From positions 186,001-250,000 of the forward strand of contig JAEXOY010000021.1 of the NCBI GenBank assembly GCA_023439045.1: a stretch of 64,000 bases of DNA, read 5' to 3'. Source of the stretch: Bacillota bacterium. Its GTDB lineage: Bacteria; Bacillota; Clostridia; Acetivibrionales; DSM-1351. Of this stretch, positions 8,747 through 17,725 are shown in pieces. The translations under genes and the position numbers were made by a program. The notes under the pieces were generated by a model that did no database searches, was not told where the DNA came from, and was given only the letters and a program-made list of their open reading frames with translations. How positions within the stretch are numbered: position 1 is the first letter of the stretch; every line of letters begins with the position of its first letter.

Positions 8747-9394
8747 TTACTTGTACATAAAGAAGCATATTCCTATATAATGTGTTAATGCCCCAAGAAA
8801 GACAAATAAATGCCAAACCATATGGTGATATTTGAAGCCCTTCTTGGCATATATTGCAGCACCAATAGAGTAAAAGATACCTCCTCCAAGTATCATCCAG
8901 AATAATTCCGCATTGGCCTTTCGAATAAAGAGAGGCATGAATATTACAATGCTCCAGCCCATAACCAAATATATAAACAATGATATTTTTGGAATGGATT
9001 TTCTAGAAATGGACTTGTAAAGTATACCGAAAAGAACCATTATCCACTGCACTGTCAATAACACAACAGATTGCCAACCGCCAATTACACTTACCGCTAT
9101 AGGGGTATAGGTTCCGGCAATAGCAACATAAATGAATATATGGTCCAAAATCTGCATTATTCTTTTATGCTTTGTATCATGCTCCATAATGTGGTAAAAG
9201 GTTGACATCAAAAACATTAGAAATATACATATAATAAACACTGTTACGCTTGCAACGTCTACAAGGGTCCCCTCCTTATATGCTGTAATTATAGCAAATG
9301 GAAAGGAAATAAGTACTGCCAAACTGGCAACACCATGAGTTACTGAGTTTGCAAGTTCTTCTCCAAAAGAAAGTTTTAATATTTTGCTGGACAT
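8747..9394 (-). CDS. Hemolysin III / PAQR-family membrane protein
   Basis: A 215-residue integral membrane protein with about seven hydrophobic helices. It has the family motifs NSVTHG near the N-terminus, STFYHIMEH and ILDHIFIYVAIAGTYTP in the middle, and MVWHLFVFLGALTHY at the C-terminus; the conserved His/Asp residues form a metal site in PAQR relatives. Bacterial members have been linked to membrane homeostasis rather than true haemolysis. The second ATG (9394) is preferred because AGGAG (9401-9405) is 6 nt before it, whereas the ATG at 9400 abuts the site. It is convergent with the alcohol dehydrogenase gene. Confidence 0.88.
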   Translation of the reverse strand: MSSKILKLSFGEELANSVTHGVASLAVLISFPFAIITAYKEGTLVDVASVTVFIICIFLMFLMSTFYHIMEHDTKHKRIMQILDHIFIYVAIAGTYTPIAVSVIGGWQSVVLLTVQWIMVLFGILYKSISRKSIPKISLFIYLVMGWSIVIFMPLFIRKANAELFWMILGGGIFYSIGAAIYAKKGFKYHHMVWHLFVFLGALTHYIGICFFMYK

Positions 9395-9536
9395 AAGCAT
9401 CTCCTAAATCATTACATTTAAATTATAACTAATTTATCATTCGTTCAATTTATTTTCAAGCATATATAATAAAATTTCCAAAGTAAGTCACAATATAGAT
9501 TGGGTATAAATAGCTATATGTCTTAACGATATCTAT

Positions 9537-9775
9537 TTAAAGCAATAATTATATTTTATATAAAGCAATAGTGATAATTAATATAAAAAAATAGTGATAT
9601 TTATATAAGGCAATAGTGATAATTAATATAAAGCAATAGTGGTATTTATATATATAATAGTGGTATTTATATATAAATAATGGTATTTCATATATAGCAA
9701 ACTGATATTTTATGTAAGGCATAATGGTATTTTATATAAAGCATAATGATATTTATTAAATATAGTAATATTTTG
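9537..9775. repeat. Degenerate tandem repeat, about 11 copies of 21-24 bp
   Basis: Units resemble TATATAAAGCAATAGTGRTATT and run head to tail from 9537 to about 9775; the most alike are those starting near 9559, 9604 and 9628. Unit length drifts between 19 and 24 bp and copies differ by several bases, so this is an old array. It fills most of the 469-bp gap between the divergent hemolysin III and acyl-CoA ligase genes. The remainder of the gap shows no gene. Confidence 0.75.
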
Positions 9776-9863
9776 TTGTTGTATTTGAAATATATATATT
9801 ATATAATTATTATAACCTAGTCATAATAATAGGTAACAATTATTTCTCTTATTAGGAGGTACT

Positions 9864-11696
9864 ATGAAAAATAAGGGTATAAAAATACAATATATTGATG
9901 GTAGAAAGACGGTTGAAGGGTTAGGGTATTACGATATAGAAGCTGTAAGTAACACTAAGGAGCTTGTTAAAAATAGTGTGAAAAAGTATGGTGATAAGGC
10001 TGCTTTTAAATACAAGGGCAGCAATAATGAGATACTAGAGAAAAGCATGGTGCAGTTTGCAAAAGAGGTAGATAGCCTGGGCACCGCACTTGTATCGATG
10101 GGATTAAAGGGAAAAAGGATTGCTATTATAGCAGAAAATAGATATGAATGGGCTCTGGCTTTCTTCTCAATAGCAAACGGTACTGGCATCGCGGTACCAC
10201 TTGATAAGCATCTTCCTGAGATAGAGATTGAGAACCTCATAAAAAGAGGTGGAGTTGAAGCAATAATTTACAGTCCTGATTTTACAGAGGAAATGATAGC
10301 CCTTGCCAAAAAGGATAGCAGTATACAACACTTTATATGCATGGAAAGCAGTAATGGAGGCACTGAGGCGAGGTTTTCAGCTATTCCTGAACTCATTCAA
10401 AAGGGGAATGAGCTATTGGATCAAGGTGATAAAAGCTTTACTGACGCTGAAATTGATAATGATGCCATGGCACTTATACTTTTCACCTCTGGAACAACAA
10501 GCATGTCAAAAGCTGTAATGTTGAGCCAGAACAACCTATGTTACGATGCATCAGCAGTTGCTGCAGTAATAAAGGTATATCCTGACGATGTACATTTGTC
10601 CGTTCTTCCGCTACATCATACCTTTGAGCTTACAGCAGGAATGCTGTTTATGTTAAAGCATGGGGTTTGTATTGCATACAGCGAAGGGATAAAGCATATT
10701 GCAAAGAACCTAAAGGAATTTGATGTAACTATTCTAGTTGTGGTTCCAGCTATACTAGAAGCAATGTACAAAAAATTAAAAGAAGGAATTAAAAAGTCCG
10801 GTAAGGAAAATATATTAAATGTTCTTGGTTTTATTTCAGATAACCTGAGAAAGGTTGGAATAGACATCAGGAAAAAGGCTTTTCGTTCTGTGCTAGAGAA
10901 AATAGCCCCAAGACTCAGGCTGGCAGTTTCAGGTGCAGCCCCACTGGATAAAGAAGTAATAGTAGGCTTCGATAGAATAGGGTTTAGAATATTGCAAGGC
11001 TATGGACTTACTGAAACATCTCCTGTTGTCGCTGCTAATAATGACTTTTATAACAAGCCGGGTACTATAGGCCACCCAATTAAGGGTGTGCAGGTCGCAA
11101 TAGATAATCCCGACGAAAATGGCATGGGTGAAATAATCACCAGAGGTAAGAACGTAATGCTTGGATACTTTGAAGATAAGACTGCCACCAGTGAAAGCAT
11201 CAAGAATGGATGGTTTTATACTGGTGACTTAGGATATATAGATGATGACGGTTCTATTACTATTACGGGCAGAGCAAAGTCTATGATAGTATTAACAAAT
11301 GGTAAAAAAGCATTCCCAGAGGAGTATGAGATGCTTATAAATGATATCGAGTGCGTAAAGGAATCTTTTGTATGGGGGAATACAGCACCTGACGGAGATA
11401 TTCAGATATGTGCGAAGATAGTGCTCAACAAGGAAGCAATCACTGAAAAGTTTGGGAAAATGCCTGACCAGGTAGTACTGGCAGAATATTTACAGCAGGC
11501 TATAAAAAGAATAAATCAGGATATTCCACAGTATAAAATTATCAGATATTTTGTAATAAGCTTTAATGACCTTGTTAAAACTACAACTTTAAAGATAAAA
11601 AGACCTATTGAACAGCAAGCCATAACTGATATAATGAACGATAATAACACAAATATGAGAAAAGCATCAGGTAAAATAATTGATAAAATGAAATAA
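9864..11696 (+). CDS. AMP-dependent acyl-CoA ligase (long-chain type)
   Basis: A 610-residue adenylate-forming enzyme that activates a carboxylic acid with ATP and couples it to CoA. Motifs: TSGTTSMSKA near residue 208 (phosphate-binding loop; most relatives have TSGTTGxPKG), GYGLTETSP (about 377) and TGDLGYIDDDGSITITGRAK (about 453). The tail carries the expected C-terminal domain, in which KTTTLKIKR may supply the catalytic lysine. TAGGAGGT precedes the ATG. The unusual loop looks like a lineage variant, since the rest is well conserved. A uridine kinase-like gene follows 35 bp later. Chain-length preference is unknown. Confidence 0.88.
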   Translation: MKNKGIKIQYIDGRKTVEGLGYYDIEAVSNTKELVKNSVKKYGDKAAFKYKGSNNEILEKSMVQFAKEVDSLGTALVSMGLKGKRIAIIAENRYEWALAFFSIANGTGIAVPLDKHLPEIEIENLIKRGGVEAIIYSPDFTEEMIALAKKDSSIQHFICMESSNGGTEARFSAIPELIQKGNELLDQGDKSFTDAEIDNDAMALILFTSGTTSMSKAVMLSQNNLCYDASAVAAVIKVYPDDVHLSVLPLHHTFELTAGMLFMLKHGVCIAYSEGIKHIAKNLKEFDVTILVVVPAILEAMYKKLKEGIKKSGKENILNVLGFISDNLRKVGIDIRKKAFRSVLEKIAPRLRLAVSGAAPLDKEVIVGFDRIGFRILQGYGLTETSPVVAANNDFYNKPGTIGHPIKGVQVAIDNPDENGMGEIITRGKNVMLGYFEDKTATSESIKNGWFYTGDLGYIDDDGSITITGRAKSMIVLTNGKKAFPEEYEMLINDIECVKESFVWGNTAPDGDIQICAKIVLNKEAITEKFGKMPDQVVLAEYLQQAIKRINQDIPQYKIIRYFVISFNDLVKTTTLKIKRPIEQQAITDIMNDNNTNMRKASGKIIDKMK

Positions 11697-11731
11697 TTCC
11701 ATTTTTAGCGTAAGCTATAGGAGGTTCGGGT

Positions 11732-12355
11732 GTGGATAAAAAACATGCTATAGTCATTGGAATTTCAGGTGGTACAGGCTCGGGTAAAACAACCTTGGCC
11801 AAGAAACTAAAAGATTTCTTTGGTGAAGATGTAGTATTTCTCTGTCAGGATTATTACTATAAATGTCTGGACCATTTACCTTTTGAAGAAAGAGTAAAGC
11901 AAAATTTTGATCACCCGGACTCTTTTGATACAAATCTGTTAATTGATCACCTGAAGCAGCTAAAGAGATTCAAGGCGATTAAGAGACCACAGTATTCATT
12001 TGTAGAGCATACCAGACTTAAGGAGACCATTATTGAGCAACCCAAAAAGGTTATTGTTTTAGAGGGTATATTGCTATTTGAAAACATGAAACTGGTTAAT
12101 GAGATGGATATAAAGGTCTATGTGGATACCGATGCAGATATCAGACTAGCAAGGAGACTTATAAGGGATATTAAGAGCAGGGGTAGGGATATAGATTCTG
12201 TAATAGATCAATATTTCAGCACTGTAAAACCTATGCATGAGGCCTTTATTGAGCCTAATAAAAAGAGGGCCGATATCATTATTCCTGAAGGTGGAATGAA
12301 CCAGGTAGCCATATCAATGCTTATTGAAAAAATTAATAGTATTCTTAAAAGCTAA
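11732..12355 (+). CDS. udk: Uridine kinase-like P-loop kinase
   Basis: A 207-residue nucleoside kinase of the uridine kinase/phosphoribulokinase fold. It shows Walker A GGTGSGKT (13-20), the substrate region CQDYYYKCLDHLPFEER and the NFDHPDSFD motif, and RLIRDIKSRGRD in the lid. It would phosphorylate uridine/cytidine for pyrimidine salvage. It starts with GTG, with AGGAGG 7 nt upstream (11719-11724). It lies 35 bp downstream of the acyl-CoA ligase on the same strand, so co-transcription is likely. A nucleoside ABC transporter follows, which fits a salvage role. Confidence 0.88.
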   Translation: MDKKHAIVIGISGGTGSGKTTLAKKLKDFFGEDVVFLCQDYYYKCLDHLPFEERVKQNFDHPDSFDTNLLIDHLKQLKRFKAIKRPQYSFVEHTRLKETIIEQPKKVIVLEGILLFENMKLVNEMDIKVYVDTDADIRLARRLIRDIKSRGRDIDSVIDQYFSTVKPMHEAFIEPNKKRADIIIPEGGMNQVAISMLIEKINSILKS

Positions 12356-12379
12356 TTTAGCAAGGCTAGGATTAATGGA

Positions 12380-12500
12380 GCTACAATTTTTATAAGTACA
12401 ATCTTCCAAGGTACAATCATACAAAGTACAATTTTTAGAAGTACAATATTACAAAATACAGTCTTATGAAGTACAATTTATGAAACTACAATCTTACAAA
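12380..12500. repeat. Degenerate tandem repeat built on AGTACAATCTTACA
   Basis: About eight head-to-tail units of 14-17 bp, each with a TACAAT-like core, run between the uridine kinase stop and its terminator. No ORF crosses them. The rest of the 320-bp gap (12356-12675) holds the terminator at 12521 and no gene. TACAAT resembles a -10 hexamer but no -35 boxes are regularly spaced. Confidence 0.7.
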
Positions 12501-12520
12501 TTAAATCTATTCACAAACAT

Positions 12521-12561
12521 AAAAAAAGAGCGACTTCCAGCACAGAAGTCGTTCTTTTTTT
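12521..12561. terminator. Terminator after uridine kinase
   Basis: GAGCGACTTC (12528-12537) pairs with GAAGTCGTTC (12545-12554) with one wobble. An A-run precedes and a T-run follows, so it could work in both directions. It separates the kinase from the nucleoside transporter operon. Confidence 0.9.
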
Positions 12562-12675
12562 ATTGCCATTTATATTTGTGCCTTAAATTGGCATAATAAA
12601 TCCTGCTAAATTTAAACAAATTAATACCATATTTGTTCTGTAATTTTACTTAACGAGAAACTAAGGAGGAACATC

Positions 12676-13785
12676 ATGGGAAAAAAGATTATTTGGCATA
12701 AGAAAGCAACAGCATTATTCCTGTGTGCTTGTATAATACTATCCATCGGATTAACAGGCTGTACAGCATCTGAAACAGGAGAAAAAATGAAAGTAGGAAT
12801 GGTAACCGACACAGGCTCAATTGATGACAAATCTTTTAATCAAGGTACTTGGCAAGGAATCTTAATGTATTCTCAGGATAAGCACACTATCCAGGAGAAA
12901 TACTTACAGCCATCAGGAGCACAGGCAACAGACTTAATTAACGCTATTAATGATCTTGTTGATTCTGGTTACAAAATAATAGTCACACCAGGATACAAGT
13001 TTGAAACAGCTGTTAATGAATCAGCAAAAACCCATCCCGATACTAAATTTATCCTTTTGGATGGGTTACCCCACTCTGGAGATAATAATTTCGTAAAGCA
13101 TGACAACGTCTTAAGTGTATTCTTTAGTGAGCATGAAGGGGGATTTTTGGCAGGGGTTGCTGCAGCACTATCAACAAAGACTGGTAAGCTTGGTTTTATA
13201 GGAGGGTCAGAAGTACTCCCAGTACAGAAATTCTTATATGGGTTTGAGGCAGGTGTCGAGTACGCAGATGATAACTTGGGTGCTAGTGCTGAGATTGTAA
13301 GCTCGGTATATCAGGGAACCTTCAACGATATACAGGCTGGGCAGACTCTAGCTGCAGGAATGTATGACAAAGGAATAGATATTATTTTCCACGCAGCTGG
13401 TGGAGTTGGCGTAGGTGTTTTTAATGAAGCAAAGCAAAGAGCTAAGTCAGGACAGAATGTTTGGGTAATTGGTGTTGACTCAGATCAATATGATTTTGGA
13501 AAGATTGAGGATAAACCAGATGCGAAATCGGTTACTCTTACCTCAGCTATCAAAAAAGTTGATGTTGCCACTTACAACTATATTGATGCTGCTATTAATA
13601 ATAAGTTCCCTGGAGGAGAGATTATTACCCTTTCTATAAAAGAGGATGGCATAGGTCTTCCCGCCGAAAATCCTAATCTAACAGATGCTGTAAAGGCCAA
13701 GCTTGACGGCGTAACAAAGGACATGAAGGAAGGAAAGATTGCTGTACCAAGTACAGAAGAGGAGCTTGATAAATTTTTAAAGTAG
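12676..13785 (+). CDS. nupN: BMP-family nucleoside-binding lipoprotein
   Basis: The 369-residue substrate-binding component of an ABC importer. A lipoprotein signal peptide ends in the lipobox LTGC (about residue 35). The mature part begins KVGMVTDTGSIDDKSFNQGT, typical of BmpA/Med proteins that bind purine or other nucleosides. It is followed by an ATPase and two permeases in the same order as B. subtilis nupNOPQ (yufNOPQ), which imports guanosine; the symbol is assigned on that basis. AGGAGGA precedes the ATG. I saw no purine riboswitch in the leader. Confidence 0.87.
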   Translation: MGKKIIWHKKATALFLCACIILSIGLTGCTASETGEKMKVGMVTDTGSIDDKSFNQGTWQGILMYSQDKHTIQEKYLQPSGAQATDLINAINDLVDSGYKIIVTPGYKFETAVNESAKTHPDTKFILLDGLPHSGDNNFVKHDNVLSVFFSEHEGGFLAGVAAALSTKTGKLGFIGGSEVLPVQKFLYGFEAGVEYADDNLGASAEIVSSVYQGTFNDIQAGQTLAAGMYDKGIDIIFHAAGGVGVGVFNEAKQRAKSGQNVWVIGVDSDQYDFGKIEDKPDAKSVTLTSAIKKVDVATYNYIDAAINNKFPGGEIITLSIKEDGIGLPAENPNLTDAVKAKLDGVTKDMKEGKIAVPSTEEELDKFLK

Positions 13786-13882
13786 ATTATCAAATAAGCT
13801 ATATTTAAGAAATTAGATGGTTATACAAGAGAATGAGTAGAATCATGGAAGAAGTAATATAGCAGCGAAAGGATTGCAGCCC

Positions 13883-15403
13883 ATGGATTATATTATAGAG
13901 ATGCAAAATGTAAGAAAAGAGTTTACAGGGATTGTTGCTAATGATGATATTTGCCTCCAGGTAGAGCGTGGAAGTATTCACGCTCTACTTGGAGAGAATG
14001 GGGCAGGCAAGTCAACGCTAATGTCTATATTGTTTGGTCTTTATCAACCTGACAGCGGAGTCATCAAAATAAGAGGACAACAAGTAATGATATCAAGCCC
14101 CAACGTGGCGACTCAATTGAAGATAGGAATGGTGCATCAACACTTCAAGCTAGTCCATAACTTCACAGTGACGGAAAATATAATACTTGGTAGTGAAAAG
14201 ACCAAGAAAATGGTAGTTGATATAAAGGGTGCTTCTGAGAAGATAAGAAAACTTTCAGACAAATATAAACTAAGTGTTGACCCAGATTCAAAAATAGAAA
14301 ATATTACTGTAGGTATGCAGCAAAGGGTAGAAATACTTAAAATGCTATATAGGGATGCTGAAATACTTATATTTGATGAACCTACAGCTGTACTTACTCC
14401 TCAGGAGATTAACGAGTTAATGAATATTATGAGGAGTATGGTTGATGAAGGAAAGACGATTCTCCTAATTACACATAAACTTAGAGAAATAAAAGAAGTA
14501 GCTAATAAGTGCACTGTGATAAGGAAAGGCAAAGTTGTTGCCACATTAAATGTAAAAGAAACCTCAGAGCAAGAAATGGCAGAGTTAATGGTTGGAAGAA
14601 AGGTTTCCTTCAAGGTTGATAAGCCGGAACAAGCCTTTGGTGGGGAGGTTATTAAGGTCGATAACCTGGTTGTAAAAGATAAAAGGCGCCTCAATGCTGT
14701 TAAGGGCGTTTCATTCTTTGCAAGAGAAGGAGAAATACTTGGTATAGCGGGTGTAGAAGGTAATGGGCAGTCACAACTGGTTGAGGCACTTTCTGGCCTC
14801 AAAATGGCGGAGTCTGGGCACATTACCTATAAAGATAAAGACATAACAAACATGTCTATCAGAGAGAGAAATAAGTTGGGGATTGGGTTTATACCAGAAG
14901 ACAGACACAAGCATGGTTTAGTGTTGGATTATTCTTTAGAAGATAATTTGATTTTAAAAGACTATTACCACCAACCTTTTTCCAAGGCAGGTTTACTTAA
15001 GCGAGACAGCATAAAAGATTTTGCAGATAGACTTATTGAGCAGTTTGACGTAAGGAGTGCACAAGGGAGGATTACTCAAACTAGAAGTATGTCGGGCGGT
15101 AATCAACAAAAGGCTATTATAGCAAGAGAGGTTTCACAATCTCCTGATTTGCTCATAATAGTTCAACCAACCAGAGGCTTGGATGTGGGAGCAATAGAGT
15201 ATATTCATAAGAGAATTATTGAAGAGCGATGCAAGGGCAAAACAATATTGCTCTTTTCACTGGAGCTAGATGAGATTTTAAATCTTTCAGATAGGATTGC
15301 TGTAATGTACGAGGGTAATATCATAGGAACCGTAAATGCTAGTGAGACCGATGAAAATAAGCTTGGACTAATGATGGCGGGAGCAGAAGGGTGGAAAGCT
15401 TAA
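13883..15403 (+). CDS. nupO: Nucleoside ABC transporter ATPase (two ABC domains)
   Basis: A 506-residue tandem ABC ATPase. Domain 1 has Walker A GENGAGKST and Walker B ILIFDEPTAVLTP. Domain 2 has the looser P-loop GVEGNGQSQ, signature MSGGNQQK and the Walker B region LLIIVQPTRGLD, where the usual DEP is replaced by QP as in RbsA/YufO-type proteins. The ATG at 13883 with AAAGGA 9 nt upstream is preferred over the TTG at 13874, which abuts that site. Its stop overlaps the permease start (TAATG). It powers nucleoside import with the neighbouring subunits. Confidence 0.9.
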   Translation: MDYIIEMQNVRKEFTGIVANDDICLQVERGSIHALLGENGAGKSTLMSILFGLYQPDSGVIKIRGQQVMISSPNVATQLKIGMVHQHFKLVHNFTVTENIILGSEKTKKMVVDIKGASEKIRKLSDKYKLSVDPDSKIENITVGMQQRVEILKMLYRDAEILIFDEPTAVLTPQEINELMNIMRSMVDEGKTILLITHKLREIKEVANKCTVIRKGKVVATLNVKETSEQEMAELMVGRKVSFKVDKPEQAFGGEVIKVDNLVVKDKRRLNAVKGVSFFAREGEILGIAGVEGNGQSQLVEALSGLKMAESGHITYKDKDITNMSIRERNKLGIGFIPEDRHKHGLVLDYSLEDNLILKDYYHQPFSKAGLLKRDSIKDFADRLIEQFDVRSAQGRITQTRSMSGGNQQKAIIAREVSQSPDLLIIVQPTRGLDVGAIEYIHKRIIEERCKGKTILLFSLELDEILNLSDRIAVMYEGNIIGTVNASETDENKLGLMMAGAEGWKA

Positions 15404-16500
15404 TGAACAAGTGGTTTAAGTTTGGAAGTATGAAGGTTATAAAAGTGAACAATATCCTTGTGCCTGTTCTCTCCGTGCTACTAGGTTTTATCATTGGGGC
15501 TATAATATTGCTGATATCAGGATATAATCCTTTTGAAGCATATGCCGCCCTGCTAAGAGGGGCAGGTTTTTTAGGCAGCCTTAGGAGGTTTGGAGATACT
15601 CTTCTAAACACTACAACACTAATTCTAACAGGCCTTTCTGTGGCTTTCGCTTTTAGAACTGGACTCTTCAATATTGGGGCGCCAGGGCAGATGCTTATCG
15701 GTGGGTTTTGTGGTGTTCTGGTGGGAATTAAGCTGGATGCTCCCAAGGCTATTCATCTTCCACTTGCAGTTATAGCAGCTGCTGTGGCAGGGGCACTGTG
15801 GGCGTTTCTACCGGGGCTTTTAAAGGCGGCATTTAGAATACATGAGGTTGTTACAACTATTATGATGAATTGGATTAGTCTTTGGAGTGTATATTACTTT
15901 GTACCTACATTCATTCCAAATGCGGGGGGCACCGAGTCAGTACCCATTAAGCCGTCGGCTTCTTTGAGGGCAGAATGGCTCACCAGGGTCTTTAAGGGCT
16001 CCTATGTCAATATGGGTATTTTTATAGCAATTGCTTCTATAATAGTGGTGTGGTTTATTTTGCAGAAAACCACCTTTGGCTTTGAGTTAAAGGCTGTTGG
16101 GTACAATCATAATGCGGCCCAGTACGCAGGTATGAAGGTAAACAGAAATATAATTCTGTCAATGATGATAGCAGGTGCTTTAGCGGGTCTTGCCGGAGCA
16201 ACCTTTTATTTAGGCTATACAGACACCATCAAAACAGGAATATTACCTAGTCAGGGTTATGACGGTATAGCTGTGGCGCTGGTTGGATTGAGTAGTCCGA
16301 TTGGTATAATATTCTCAGCCTTTCTTTTTGGATTTATGAATGCAGGCAAGCTATTCATGCAGTCTTCTGCAAATGTGCCTAATGAGCTAGTTCCAATTAT
16401 AAATGGAATAATCATATTCTTTGCTGCTGCAAATCTGCTTATGAGGGCGTGGCTATTGAAGCTTGGCAATAGGATTAGCAAGATGGAGGGGGGGAAATAA
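15403..16500 (+). CDS. nupP: Nucleoside ABC transporter permease 1
   Basis: A 365-residue polytopic permease of the branched-chain amino acid/ribose type, with GAPGQMLIGGF and AGMKVNRNIILSMMIAGALA as recognisable segments and about 8-10 membrane helices. The ATG lies within the ATPase stop (TAATG) and has AAGGGTGG 8 nt upstream; a GTG at 15391 inside that site is the alternative. It pairs with the next permease to form the channel. Confidence 0.88.
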   Translation: MNKWFKFGSMKVIKVNNILVPVLSVLLGFIIGAIILLISGYNPFEAYAALLRGAGFLGSLRRFGDTLLNTTTLILTGLSVAFAFRTGLFNIGAPGQMLIGGFCGVLVGIKLDAPKAIHLPLAVIAAAVAGALWAFLPGLLKAAFRIHEVVTTIMMNWISLWSVYYFVPTFIPNAGGTESVPIKPSASLRAEWLTRVFKGSYVNMGIFIAIASIIVVWFILQKTTFGFELKAVGYNHNAAQYAGMKVNRNIILSMMIAGALAGLAGATFYLGYTDTIKTGILPSQGYDGIAVALVGLSSPIGIIFSAFLFGFMNAGKLFMQSSANVPNELVPIINGIIIFFAAANLLMRAWLLKLGNRISKMEGGK

Positions 16501-16502
16501 AG

Positions 16503-17444
16503 TTGAACATTTTGACAACAGTAATTCCGCTTGCATTGTCCAATACAGCTCCGCTGCTAATAATAGCTCTCGGGGGACTTTATAGTGAAAGAAGTGGTGT
16601 AGTAAATATTGCCCTTGAAGGACTTATGGGTATGGGGGCATTTGCTGCAGCAATTTTTATTTATCTAACAAGTGGAACACTTGGAGGAGCAGCTGTCTGG
16701 ATAGCAATAATAGTAGCTGCCTTGGCAGGAGGGATTTATTCGCTGCTACATGCGTTTGCGAGTGTGACGATGAGGGCTAATCAGGTAATATCGGGTACTG
16801 CTTTAAATATATTGTCTACGGCTTTGACTGTTTATCTAGCAAGGATAATCGCTGGAAGTGGTAATATTAAAATACATGGGTTTTCAAAGAAAAATGTCCC
16901 TTTTCTATCAGATATACCAGTAATAGGGCTATTTTTCAGGAATGCTTATGTTACTACCCTGTTAGTTTTACTTATCACTGTTTTGAGCTGGTTTATACTT
17001 TATAAGAGACCCTTTGGACTGAGATTAAGGGCATGTGGTGAAAATCCTCAAGCAGCAGATTCGATGGGCATTAATGTTAGGAAAATGAGATATTTTGGAG
17101 TTGTCATTTCTGGAATGCTAGCAGGTTTGGGGGGTGCAATAGTTGTTACTACCTACTCATGGGAGTTCTCTTCTCTGATATATAGCGGGCTTGGTTTTTT
17201 GGCCTTGGCAGCATTAATTTTCGGGAAATGGAATCCATGGGGAGTGCTAGGGGCATCGCTATTTTTTGGTTTTGCCAAAACGGTTTCCGAGATTTCGAAA
17301 TTATTCGCATTTACCGAATCCATGCCAAACATAATATTTAATACCTTCCCATATGTTGCTACTATAATTGCACTAATACTGTTTTCGAAGAACGCTTACG
17401 GACCAAGAGCATCAGGTGAACCATACGATGCAGGGAAAAGGTAA
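16503..17444 (+). CDS. nupQ: Nucleoside ABC transporter permease 2
   Basis: A 313-residue second permease; family segments include GLYSERSGVVNIALEGLM near the N-terminus and GENPQAADSMGINV about residue 180. It starts with TTG two nt after the preceding stop; a ten-base site GGAGGGGGGG (16485-16494) lies 8 nt before it, which decides this non-ATG start. It is the last gene of the operon, with a terminator at 17543. Confidence 0.88.
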   Translation: MNILTTVIPLALSNTAPLLIIALGGLYSERSGVVNIALEGLMGMGAFAAAIFIYLTSGTLGGAAVWIAIIVAALAGGIYSLLHAFASVTMRANQVISGTALNILSTALTVYLARIIAGSGNIKIHGFSKKNVPFLSDIPVIGLFFRNAYVTTLLVLLITVLSWFILYKRPFGLRLRACGENPQAADSMGINVRKMRYFGVVISGMLAGLGGAIVVTTYSWEFSSLIYSGLGFLALAALIFGKWNPWGVLGASLFFGFAKTVSEISKLFAFTESMPNIIFNTFPYVATIIALILFSKNAYGPRASGEPYDAGKR

Positions 17445-17542
17445 TTAATAACTTTATTAGAAATGGTGTAAATAGAGCAATCGAAATGAAAGTTTTAGTA
17501 GTACGTTATAATAATATAGACCGCTTATAATAGTTCTTGAGT

Positions 17543-17582
17543 ATTAGCCAATATTGAGTATTGATTTTATTGGCTAATTTTT
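17543..17582 (+). terminator. Terminator of the nucleoside transporter operon
   Basis: ATTAGCCAAT (17543-17552) pairs perfectly with ATTGGCTAAT (17569-17578), followed by T5. The loop is 16 nt. It lies about 100 bp after the last permease gene. Confidence 0.75.
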
Positions 17583-17591
17583 ATATGTTTC

Positions 17592-17669
17592 TATAATACT
17601 TTATTCCTTCATGTTGACCAATACTTTATTTTTCGGAATTTTACATGTTGCCATAATACTTTATTTTTC
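17592..17669. repeat. Direct repeats upstream of the MATE gene
   Basis: CATGTTGACCAATACTTTAT with TTTTC (17610-17634) is repeated at 17644-17669 with one inserted base and one substitution. A shorter copy, ATAATACTTTATT, lies at 17592-17604. They fill the leader of the MATE exporter gene and could be regulator sites or simple duplication. Confidence 0.6.
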
Positions 17670-17725
17670 TAATTTAGTATAGTATAATCACAAGAGTTTA
17701 TTAAAAACATATGCAGGAGGATATT

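Noticed and set aside
9537..9775. CRISPR array
   Set aside because: Repeats are contiguous and degenerate with no unique spacers, and no cas genes occur in the window.
12562..12675. Purine riboswitch before the nucleoside transporter
   Set aside because: The leader is short and I could not find the paired stems or conserved loops of the purine aptamer.
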